57,842 nucleotides of DNA from Parafrankia sp. EUN1f (lineage in GTDB: Bacteria; Actinomycetota; Actinomycetes; Frankiales; Frankiaceae). The stretch lies in NCBI RefSeq assembly GCF_000177675.1, contig NZ_ADGX01000052.1:1-57842 (forward strand), in the 5' to 3' direction. The first letter of the stretch is position 1, and each line of letters opens with the position of its first letter. Below the pieces are notes generated by a model. That model saw only the letters and a program-made list of their open reading frames with translations, ran no database searches and was not told the origin of the DNA. A program made the translations under genes and the position numbers. Shown here in pieces: positions 49,097 through 56,617 of this stretch.

Positions 49097-49954
49097 TCAG
49101 ATGAGGAGGTCGTGCACCCGTACCGGGGTGAGGCCGGCTGTGCGTAGGTTCGCGACGATTCTGGGAAACGCGCTGACGGTGCCCGGGTATCCGAAGTGCA
49201 TGCTCACGATCGAGCCCGGCCGCGTGTTGGCGCGGATGCGGGCGACGACGGCGTCGGCTCCCGGGGAGGTGTAGTCGAGCGGGTCGACGTCGAAGTCGAC
49301 GACCGTGCGGTAACCGGCGGCGCCGGCCTCGGTGAGGATCAGCGGGGTGGCGGTGCTCGTGCCGGAAGGCCGGAAATAGCGGCCCTGGGTCGGGGCGAGC
49401 CGGGCGAGGACGTCCCGGCAGCCGGCGATCTCGGCGGCGACCTGATCGGCGGGCAGCGCGGTCAGCGTCGGGTGGGTGTGGGTGTGGTTCGCCAGTTCGT
49501 TACCGGCTGCCAGGATCGTCGGGACGAGATCGCGATGGTCGTCCAGCCACTGGCCGACTGCGAACACCGTGATCGGCACGGAGAGCTGGGCGGCGTCGGC
49601 GAGGAGCTGGTGGGCCAGTGAGAGATCCTGGCCGGCTTCGTGCGGACCGAGATGGAAGGTGAGCGCGACCCGGGGCCGGTCCCGCGGGCCGTGGGTGATC
49701 GCAGCCGCGGGCCCTCCTGGCACCAGCCCCGGGCCGGTCAGGTCCGACGCTGCGGAGGGTGCCGTCGTGCCGGTCTGCGCGGTGCCGAGGGCCGCGGCCG
49801 AAGGCTGCGGGGCGGACGACGGTGGGGCTGACGCCGCCGGTTGCGGCCCTCCGCCGGCACAGGCCGCGAGGCCGCCGGCGGCTGCGGCCGCCGCGGCGCC
49901 GGTCGCGGTCAGGAAGCGGCGGCGGGAAAGGTCGTGGTCGCACATCTCGGTCAT
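49097..49954 (-). CDS. Polysaccharide deacetylase-like lipoprotein with altered catalytic motif
   Basis: A 285-residue exported lipoprotein with a Tat-type signal (SRRRFLTATGAAAAAAAGGL) and lipobox LAAC. A Ser/Ala/Pro-rich linker precedes a NodB domain: RPRVALTFHLGPHEAGQDL in motif 1, NHTHTHPTLTALP in motif 2 (H-x3-H present), RYFRPSG in motif 3 and VSMHFGYP in motif 5. In active enzymes motif 1 is TFDDGP; here the two Asp residues are His and Leu, so classical deacetylation is unlikely. Start at ATG 49954 or 49945. It is divergent from the beta-propeller gene at 50331. It may bind cell-wall glycan without cleaving it. Confidence 0.82.
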   Translation of the reverse strand: MTEMCDHDLSRRRFLTATGAAAAAAAGGLAACAGGGPQPAASAPPSSAPQPSAAALGTAQTGTTAPSAASDLTGPGLVPGGPAAAITHGPRDRPRVALTFHLGPHEAGQDLSLAHQLLADAAQLSVPITVFAVGQWLDDHRDLVPTILAAGNELANHTHTHPTLTALPADQVAAEIAGCRDVLARLAPTQGRYFRPSGTSTATPLILTEAGAAGYRTVVDFDVDPLDYTSPGADAVVARIRANTRPGSIVSMHFGYPGTVSAFPRIVANLRTAGLTPVRVHDLLI

Positions 49955-50330
49955 GGCGGAGGCTACTCGACGTGGCTGGCGGTCATCGGGTGCGACGGTA
50001 GCCGGGAGAATCCCGTCCGGTTCCTGGCCACAGTCGGTGTTTCCTTCCGTAGATCCCGAAGGCGTCGAGTGACGCCACTGGCTTGACCAGCGATGACGGC
50101 GACGGCGACGGCCACGGAAGGCGGCTAGGCGCAGGCCATCGACTGCCGACCGCCGCCTGGCAATCGGGTTCCGTGGCCTTCGGCTCCTCTCGCTGGATCC
50201 GTCCCCAGTATTCCGTGGCGGGATGTGAGAGCTATGAGACGGGCGAGGAATCGAGGCGCATCCACCTCCACGGCCCGGCCAAAATGGGAGTGCCTGAGCC
50301 CAGCGCATCCGGCGTGGCTAGGCTGACCCC

Positions 50331-51677
50331 GTGCCAGACCGAGCATCCTCCCATCGTCGGCGAGCAACGAACAGATTCCGCCGTTGGGATCCGAGGGTGC
50401 TGGTGGTGGCGGTGACGCTGGTCGTCGCTGTACTCGCCCTTGGTCTCTACCTGGCCACCGACATCGGGCGTGGCTCCGATGCGCAGGCCACCGCCGTCAG
50501 AGCCACCGTCAGTGCCACTGCCGGCGCCTCGCACCCGGGAAGGTCGCACCCGGGGACGGGCGGTCCGGCGAGTCCCTCCGGCGCCGCCGGTGGTGGCGTC
50601 CCGGCTGTCGACGTCTACTCCCAGGCCCGTGCGGGGATGCTGAGCCCGGCGGTGCGCGACGACCCGCCGCTGGTCTACGTGCCCAACCTGCGCGACGGCA
50701 CGGTCACCGTGATCGACCAGCGCACCCTGCGGGTGGTGGAGAGCTACCGTACCGGCCGTGCGCCACAGCACGTCGTCCCCTCCTGGGATCTGCGGACCCT
50801 GTGGGTGAACAACAACGAGGGCAACAGCCTGTCGCCGATCGACCCGCGCACCGGGCGGCTGGCCGGGCCCGCGGTGCCCGTCGCTGACCCGTACAACCTG
50901 TACTTCACGCCCGACGGGGCCAACGCGATGGTCATCGCGGAGGCGAACCACGAAATCGACTTCCGTGATCCGCACACGTTCGCGCTGCGGCACAGCCTCG
51001 ACGTGGGCAGCGAATGCGCGGGCGTGAACCACGTCGACTTCTCCGTCGACGGCTCCTACGCGATCGCCACCTGTGAGTTCGCCGGCCGGCTCGTCAAGGT
51101 CGACCTCGCCCACCAGAGCGTCCTCGGCTACCTCGACCTCGGCCGGGAGGCGGCACCGCAGGACATCAAGATCGACCCGGCCGGCCGGGTCTGGTACGTC
51201 GCCGACATGAACTCCGACGGAGTCCACCTCATCGACGGCGACAACTTCACCAAGGTCGGTTTCGTGCACACCGGGCCGGAGACCCACGGGCTCTACCCGA
51301 GCCGCGACGGCCGGTTCCTCTACGTCGCCAACCGCGGCGGGCAGATGCAGTCGATGAAACCGCCGTTCCCGCACGCCGGAACGCAGGGCTCGGTCTCGGT
51401 CATCTCCTTCGCCACCCGCGCGGTGGTGGCCAACTGGCCGATCCCCGGCGGGGGAACCCCGGACATGGGCAACGTCAACGCCGACGGCACCCGCCTGTGG
51501 CTCGCCGGCCGGCGCAGCGACGTCGTCTACGTGTTCGACACCGGCGGCGGGAACGGCGCGGATCCGACCACCGGCAGGCTCCTCACCGAGATCCCCGTCG
51601 GGCACGAACCGCACGGCCTCACGGTCTGGCCGCAACCCGGGCGCTATTCCCTGGGCCACACCGGAATCATGCGCTGA
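50331..51677 (+). CDS. Membrane-anchored YncE-like beta-propeller protein
   Basis: A 448-residue protein with a basic N-terminus, one membrane helix (VLVVAVTLVVAVLALGLYLA) and a Gly/Ser/Pro linker, then a seven-bladed YVTN/YncE-type propeller (about 95-445): PPLVYVPNLRDGTVTVIDQR, LRTLWVNNNEGNSLSPIDPR, RVWYVADMNSDGVHLIDGDN, FLYVANRGG, LWLAGRRSDVVYVFDTGGG. The end has GHEPHGLTVWPQPGRYSLGHTG, a pattern of this subgroup. The propeller is outside the cell. Divergent from the altered deacetylase; both are extracytoplasmic and may act on the envelope together. No enzymatic motif. Confidence 0.83.
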   Translation: MPDRASSHRRRATNRFRRWDPRVLVVAVTLVVAVLALGLYLATDIGRGSDAQATAVRATVSATAGASHPGRSHPGTGGPASPSGAAGGGVPAVDVYSQARAGMLSPAVRDDPPLVYVPNLRDGTVTVIDQRTLRVVESYRTGRAPQHVVPSWDLRTLWVNNNEGNSLSPIDPRTGRLAGPAVPVADPYNLYFTPDGANAMVIAEANHEIDFRDPHTFALRHSLDVGSECAGVNHVDFSVDGSYAIATCEFAGRLVKVDLAHQSVLGYLDLGREAAPQDIKIDPAGRVWYVADMNSDGVHLIDGDNFTKVGFVHTGPETHGLYPSRDGRFLYVANRGGQMQSMKPPFPHAGTQGSVSVISFATRAVVANWPIPGGGTPDMGNVNADGTRLWLAGRRSDVVYVFDTGGGNGADPTTGRLLTEIPVGHEPHGLTVWPQPGRYSLGHTGIMR

Positions 51678-51891
51678 TCCTGCACCCCACCGGGCAGCCT
51701 GTCCCGGCCCTCTCGTGTCACGCCCGCCGCCCGCCGCCCGCCGCCTGCGACCAGCCCGGCGATGGCGCCGGTCGGCGGCTGCGTCCTCCGGACCAGCATG
51801 GAGAATGCACTGGACTCTGCCACCGTCCAGGGCGGCCCGCCGGCTTCCACTGCGTCAGCCTTCGGCGAGACACCCGCTGGGTTGAAAGAGT

Positions 51892-52482
51892 CTATCGGTG
51901 TCCAGAAGGCAGGCTGTCTCGGTGGTGCGACCGGACGTCGCGGAGAGGTGCCGGGTCCGCCATCTCTGCTGCCGTGGCACGATGGCGTGCCACGGCAGCC
52001 GTGTTCGCGCATCTGACGGAGCAGTAGCTGCGCCGGCCGTTGCGAGACACGTCAACGAACGCCACCTCGCACCTCGCGCGTTCGCATCGCCCGAGCCGGT
52101 CCGCGCCACCACCGCAGATCACCTGAGCCAACCCCGAGCTCGTGATCGCCTTGATCCGCGCGACAACGCCAGAATCGGGCAGGCGGTAATGCAGGTGCGG
52201 ACGTCCGTCATGCGCGGATATATACGGCGAACCGGTTGATTCAGCCAGCAGGGCATTGACCAGGCCGTAGAGCCGGTCGTCCGCCGGCAGGCCGAAACAC
52301 GCGTCCAGCCGGTCGGCCCAGCGCAGCAGGTCCGTCCGTGCGGCGTCGTTGTCCAGCTCCGTCTCGACCACCGCATGGCCACGCAGAACCGCCCGCACCA
52401 GATGTGCGGGCGTATTCCTCTCGAGATTTGCCAGGTCAGCCGCCAGATGGGCCCCGTGCATACTGTAATGGTTGAATTGCAC
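51892..52482 (-). CDS. CGNR zinc finger (ABATE-domain) protein
   Basis: A 196-residue probable transcription regulator. Residues 1-130 form the ABATE domain (SMHGAHLAADLANLERN, DLLRWADRLDACFGLPADDR), and the CGNR finger is CERARCEVAFVDVSRNGRRS plus YCSVRCANTAAVARHRA. The final ~30 residues extend beyond the usual end and include a region coding a 14-bp hairpin. GTG start. It is divergent from the heme-oxygenase-like/EamA gene, whose start is 65 bases away, so it is the likely regulator of that gene. The 214-base gap before 51892 holds nothing recognised. Confidence 0.82.
   Translation of the reverse strand: MQFNHYSMHGAHLAADLANLERNTPAHLVRAVLRGHAVVETELDNDAARTDLLRWADRLDACFGLPADDRLYGLVNALLAESTGSPYISAHDGRPHLHYRLPDSGVVARIKAITSSGLAQVICGGGADRLGRCERARCEVAFVDVSRNGRRSYCSVRCANTAAVARHRATAAEMADPAPLRDVRSHHRDSLPSGHR
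51968..51999. terminator. Strong hairpin near the 3' end of the CGNR gene
   Basis: GCTGCCGTGGCACG (51968-51981) and CGTGCCACGGCAGC (51986-51999) form a perfect 14-bp stem with a 4-base loop. It lies within the last codons of the CGNR gene. It may be the true terminator if the gene's tail is not needed, or a terminator for transcription arriving from the beta-propeller gene. Confidence 0.55.
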
Positions 52483-52547
52483 CTTGCCATTCCAGCACTC
52501 TCGGAGGTGCCGTGCAAGACGCGCCTACCGCCAGAGGAGCTGAGTCC

Positions 52548-54269
52548 ATGACAGTGATGCACACGACGGCTGTGAGTACCCTGAGGGAAGAGATCGAGAA
52601 GATGGCCAGCTCCGTCTTCCGGCACGAGGCACTGCAGAACGACTTCTACGAGAGGTGGACGACCCGTTCCCTCCCGGCGGAAGAAGTCAGGGTGTTCGCC
52701 GTGGAATACCTGACCAGAACCATCAGGACAAGCGAGATGGTAGCGCTGTCCGTGGTGAACACGGCGGACCGTGCTGCGCGGGTAGAATGCGTGAAAAATC
52801 TGTTCTCCGAATATGGAGGAGGCGATCCCGGGAAAGTGCATCTCACCCTTCTCGAGGAGTTTCTCGCGGATCTTCTAGGGCGGGTCTCGGGGTATCCCGT
52901 GACGATCGAAGAGCTGTACCACGAATCGCCCCTGCCTGGCACCCTGGAATTCAGCTCCGGGCAGCGCGAGCTCTTCACATCGGCGGACCAGCGGGTTGTC
53001 CAGGGTGCCCTGTTGGCGCAGGAATGGCTGGCGTACTCGATGATGGTGAGGCTGTACGAGGGCGTTCGCAACTACAAGAGCTACTACAGCTCCGAAGAGG
53101 AGTTTCACGAGCACTGCGAGTACTTCTACGTCCACATAGGGGAGGCGGAGAAGGATCACCGGATCCAGGCTGTCGAGTCCGCCGTCAAGGTGTGCGCCGA
53201 CCCCACCGACCTTGCCCGGGTCCAGGCCGGATTCGACGGCTTCCTCGACCTGACCGTGGAGTACTGGCGGGGCGTGGAAGCGCGGATGCGCGCGGCGGGG
53301 GGCTGGAGTTCCGAGCCCATGCGAACGCGGTACCTGCTGCTCGGGCCCGCTAGCGACGCCGACCCGCGGGACCCGAGCCGTGACCCGGAACACCGCCACC
53401 AGGCCGGTGCCCGGGGCCGGTGGGTGCCCGCAGGCCTCGTGCTCGCCCAGGTCCTGAGCCTGCAGTGCGGCGCCGCGGCGGCCAAGAACCTGTTCCCCGC
53501 CGTGGGCACCACCGCGACCGTCCTGATGCGCCTGTGGTTCGCCGCGCTGCTCCTGCTCGCCCTGGCGCGGCCCAACCTTCGGGTCACCTGTGCCAGAGAC
53601 ATACGCCCGATAGCCGCACTGGGGTGCGTTCTCGCGGCCATGAACATGGCGTACTTCCAGGCCGTCGCGCACCTCCCCCTCGGCATCGCGGCCGTCCTGG
53701 AACTGCTCGGACCACTCGCGGTGGCGACCGTCATGTCGCGGAGTCGGGCAGACGCCCTCGCGGCGGTACTGGCCTTCGGGGGAATCACACTGATCGCCCT
53801 TCCCCGCGGAGCTGGGGTCACCGCCGCCGGCCTGACACTGGGCCTGCTCGCGGCGATCCTGCGTGCCTCCTACGTCCTGCTGACCGGGCACATCGGACGC
53901 ACGACCGCGGACCTGTCAGGTCTCGCCGTCGCCCTCCTCATCGGCGCTTCCGTCTTCACCCCGTTCGCCCTGGCCTTCGGGCACGTCCACCGCCTCGGTG
54001 ACCCGAGGAACCTGGCCCTGGGCCTGCTGGTCGCGGTCCTCTCCTCGGCACTGCCCTACACACTCGACGTCCACACGCTGCGGAGAACCAGCGCCAGGGT
54101 CTTCGGTGTCCTGCTCTGTCTGGGGCCCGCGGTCGGCGCCGTCGTCGGCTATCTCTTGCTGGGAGAGCAGCTCAGCCTGCGGCAGGTGATGGCGGTTCTG
54201 CTCATCACCACGGCCACCCTTGTGGTCTCCCGCCCAAAGGACGCCACTCACCGCACTCCGTCACCGTGA
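52548..54269 (+). CDS. Heme-oxygenase-like diiron oxidase fused to an EamA/RhtA exporter
   Basis: A 573-residue fusion. Residues 1-250 are a TenA/heme-oxygenase-like helical domain of the iron-containing redox enzyme (HDO) type: FRHEALQNDFYERWTTRSLP, SEMVALSVVNTADRAARVEC, LFSEYGGGDPGKVHLTLLEE, and the ligand-rich helix FHEHCEYFYVHIGEAEKDHR. After a ~35-residue linker, residues 287-570 form ten membrane helices of the drug/metabolite transporter (EamA, RhtA-like) fold with two EamA halves (IAAVLELLGPLAVATVMSRS; GVLLCLGPAVGAVVGYLLLGEQL). The ATG at 52548 has AGAGGAG at proper spacing; GTG 52512 has GGAGGT too close. Divergent from the CGNR gene. Likely makes and exports an oxidised amino-acid-like metabolite (inference). 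Confidence 0.85.
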   Translation: MTVMHTTAVSTLREEIEKMASSVFRHEALQNDFYERWTTRSLPAEEVRVFAVEYLTRTIRTSEMVALSVVNTADRAARVECVKNLFSEYGGGDPGKVHLTLLEEFLADLLGRVSGYPVTIEELYHESPLPGTLEFSSGQRELFTSADQRVVQGALLAQEWLAYSMMVRLYEGVRNYKSYYSSEEEFHEHCEYFYVHIGEAEKDHRIQAVESAVKVCADPTDLARVQAGFDGFLDLTVEYWRGVEARMRAAGGWSSEPMRTRYLLLGPASDADPRDPSRDPEHRHQAGARGRWVPAGLVLAQVLSLQCGAAAAKNLFPAVGTTATVLMRLWFAALLLLALARPNLRVTCARDIRPIAALGCVLAAMNMAYFQAVAHLPLGIAAVLELLGPLAVATVMSRSRADALAAVLAFGGITLIALPRGAGVTAAGLTLGLLAAILRASYVLLTGHIGRTTADLSGLAVALLIGASVFTPFALAFGHVHRLGDPRNLALGLLVAVLSSALPYTLDVHTLRRTSARVFGVLLCLGPAVGAVVGYLLLGEQLSLRQVMAVLLITTATLVVSRPKDATHRTPSP

Positions 54270-54345
54270 AGACCAAACAGAGATCCGGTCGTTCTGGGCT
54301 GTGTAGCGGACCGAGTCGGTGTTCGTCACCGTACCGTGGTCGGGG

Positions 54346-54441
54346 TGCGATGAGGTGGAGGCCCTGCGCCTGCTCCTGCACTCGCTTGCCCGCAACCATG
54401 CCCTCGTCGACGGGAACAGGAGGCTCGCGTCTTCGTGCCCC
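54346..54441 (+). pseudogene. Fic/Doc toxin remnant
   Basis: The frame reads DEVEALRLLLHSLARNHALV then DGNRRLAS, matching the core helix of Doc-type Fic proteins (H-x-F/L-x-D-G-N-K-R). The active motif is here HALVDGNRRLA. The frame ends shortly after, and nothing upstream fits a Doc N-terminus. It lies in the gap between the EamA fusion and the deacetylase and is a dead fragment. Confidence 0.5.
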
Positions 54442-54619
54442 GCCATGCCGGCGTCCCCGAGGATCCGGTGCTGGTGACCGACCTGGTGCACGACGCCAGG
54501 GACGTCTTTCCGTTTCCTCGGACCGTCACTGCGAGCACGATCGGGGCATGGGTAGTTTTGGCGGTCGGGCCCGCGGCGGCGCGGGCAACCTCGCGGGCGC
54601 GGGAAACGTCAGTCCAACC

Positions 54620-55555
54620 ATGACACGCAGCGGTTCCGCGGCCGCCCTGTGCACGCTGGTGTGCCTTGTCGTCGTGCTCGCGGGGTGCGGCGGTGGCGGC
54701 GCGTCGTCAGCCGGCCCGGCGGCGGGCCCGACGACCGGTGTCACCACGGACACGCCAGCGCCGACCGGCACCGGCCTCCCCGGCACGACGGTCTCGCCGC
54801 CCACCTCGGCGCCCAGCACCTCCGCGAGCCAGCCGCCGCGCGCGACCGGCACGCCGCCCGGGCCGACATCGCGGCCCACCACTGTCGCGCCACCGTCGAC
54901 GCCGGGCACAGCCCTGCCCGCCGGGCTGGCGGGAAAGGACTGGGAGCGGCTGCCAACGACCCGCAAGGTCGTCGCGCTGACGTTCGACGCCGGCGCCAAC
55001 GCGGACGGCGTCGCCCCGATCCTCGCGACGCTGCGGCGGGAGAATGTTCCGGCCACGTTCTTCCTCACCGGCCAGTTCGCGAAGAACTTCCCGTCGAAGG
55101 TTCAGGACATCGCGGCCGCGGGCGGGCGGATCGGGAACCATTCCGCAACGCATCCGTATTTCACCAAGCTCACCGACTCCGAGACCCGTAGCCAGGTGCA
55201 AAGCGCCGAAGGCGACATCCGGACGGCCACCGGCCAGGACCCGCGGCCGTTCTTCCGTTTCCCGTACGGGGACCGGAACGCGCATGACATCGCTCTGCTC
55301 AACGAGCTTGGCTACGTCCCGGTCCGGTGGACCGTCGACACCGTCGGCTGGAAGGGCACATCCGGCGGAGCCAGCGTCGAGTCCGTCACGACAAGGGTTC
55401 TGAACGCGCTGACACCCGGCGAGATCGTGCTCATGCACCTGGGCTCTCACCCGGAGGACCATTCGACGCTCGACGCCGACGCGTTGCCCGGCATCATCAA
55501 GGCGCTGCGTGACCAGGGCTACGGCTTCGTCACCCTCGACGTCCTTCTCGGATAA
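54620..55555 (+). CDS. Polysaccharide deacetylase lipoprotein (NodB domain)
   Basis: A 311-residue exported lipoprotein with signal SAAALCTLVCLVVVLAGC (lipobox LAGC) and a long Thr/Pro/Ser-rich linker (about 30-105). The NodB domain (110-310) has VVALTFDAGANADGV (motif 1, Asp present, second Asp replaced by Ala), NHSATHPYF (motif 2, H-x3-H), FFRFPYGDRN (motif 3) and EIVLMHLGSHP (motif 5). This is the pattern of active CE4 enzymes acting on peptidoglycan or teichoic sugars. Start ATG 54620 gives a normal signal peptide; an upstream ATG at 54548 is possible. Confidence 0.86.
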   Translation: MTRSGSAAALCTLVCLVVVLAGCGGGGASSAGPAAGPTTGVTTDTPAPTGTGLPGTTVSPPTSAPSTSASQPPRATGTPPGPTSRPTTVAPPSTPGTALPAGLAGKDWERLPTTRKVVALTFDAGANADGVAPILATLRRENVPATFFLTGQFAKNFPSKVQDIAAAGGRIGNHSATHPYFTKLTDSETRSQVQSAEGDIRTATGQDPRPFFRFPYGDRNAHDIALLNELGYVPVRWTVDTVGWKGTSGGASVESVTTRVLNALTPGEIVLMHLGSHPEDHSTLDADALPGIIKALRDQGYGFVTLDVLLG

Positions 55556-55570
55556 CCCGCCGTTCGGCCG

Positions 55571-55594
55571 CGTCGGGTCATCGACCCGCCGACG
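55571..55594 (+). terminator. Possible terminator hairpin after the deacetylase
   Basis: CGTCGGGTC-AT-C-GACCC-GCC-GACG can fold with a GGGTC/GACCC stem and outer CGTC/GACG pairs, with a 3-base bulge. It begins 16 bases after the stop. The stem is imperfect. Confidence 0.35.
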
Positions 55595-55849
55595 AAGGTG
55601 AAGCTGCCCCGTTTTCGTCCCCAGACGGCCCAGCGCCTCGACGCACAGCTGCCGCGCCCCGGCCTCGTCACCGAGGTAGCGGTAAACGTCGGCGAGTCGG
55701 TCGAGGGCTTTTACCGCCCAGTAGTCGTCCCCGAGCTGACGGTCCAGGCCGAGCGACTGTTCGTAGTGGGCGCGGGCATGGGTGAGCTGACCGAGCCGGT
55801 ACTCGGCCAGCCCGATGGTCATCGCACCGTCAGCGCTGACGATGACCAC
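55580..55849 (-). pseudogene. TPR-protein C-terminal remnant
   Basis: On the minus strand about 65 codons read as TPR units: AMTIGLAEYRLGQLTHARAH, YEQSLGLDRQLGDDYWAVKA and RLADVYRYLGDEAGARQLCV. This is the end of an actinobacterial TPR regulator (LuxR/AfsR or STAND type). Upstream (55850 onward) no frame continues the family and no start is evident; downstream it runs antisense into the deacetylase. It is taken as a remnant. Confidence 0.55.
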
Positions 55850-56617
55850 GAGTTGCTGCTGAGCGTCTCTGGCTGACCGCGGAGACGATCAGCATGGTCC
55901 GTACCGTAGCGTACCTTGCGTGGCAGGGCGAACCTTTTGCGTAGTGAACGCCCCGCCCGGGTTTGAGGCGATCGGAACCGTGGTCGATGCGCGCGCGGTG
56001 TAGGGCTGTGGGTTTCGGCGGCGGCGGATGGCGCCGCGACGCGGGCCCTGCGCCGCCGAGGCCAAACCGGTCTACCGGCGAGGGGCGAGTAGATCCCGAG
56101 GACGCTGCACGATCGACGGCCGGCGGGCGCGGTAGACCACGAAATCCCGCGACTTTTCTGGAACTGCCACCGCAGCACGAGCGCGCCGGTAGCGTAGCGG
56201 TTGTGAAACCCTTCGGGTTCATCTGGGCCTGCGCACCCTGATCTCGACTACCCCGTGCTCCGTTCCCTGTTCTCGTGTCTCTCGTCTCCCGGTCTGAGGC
56301 TTGATTCCGGCGCAGCCCGGTCAGCCCACCGGGCTCTTGCTGGCTTTACGGTCGCGACTGATGGTTCCTCTGGCGGCTTGGGCGGTCCGACTGCCGTCGG
56401 CACGGAACCGGTTGATTTTCTGGCCGCCTTTTCGTGGGCCGAAGCGACACTTTCCTCCAGATTCGCGTGGCGACGAAAAACCTTGCCGTGGGTGGATCGG
56501 TGCAGGTCGCTTTCCCCGGGTCACGCTTCTTTCGCACTGTCTATGGGCCTTTCGCGGCGCTTTTCGCGCGCCGGATGGCTGAGCCTTCCCGAACTCACAC
56601 GATAAGGGGTCCTGACC
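55850..56617. other. 770-base stretch without a recognised gene
   Basis: No frame gives a credible product. A small hairpin AACCC-TTC-GGGTT lies near 56202-56214. From about 56330 to 56580 base composition drops slightly and the plus strand is open in one frame, but without similarity. The last bases (AAGGGG near 56604) form the ribosome binding site for the gene at 56618, whose promoter must lie here. Confidence 0.45.
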
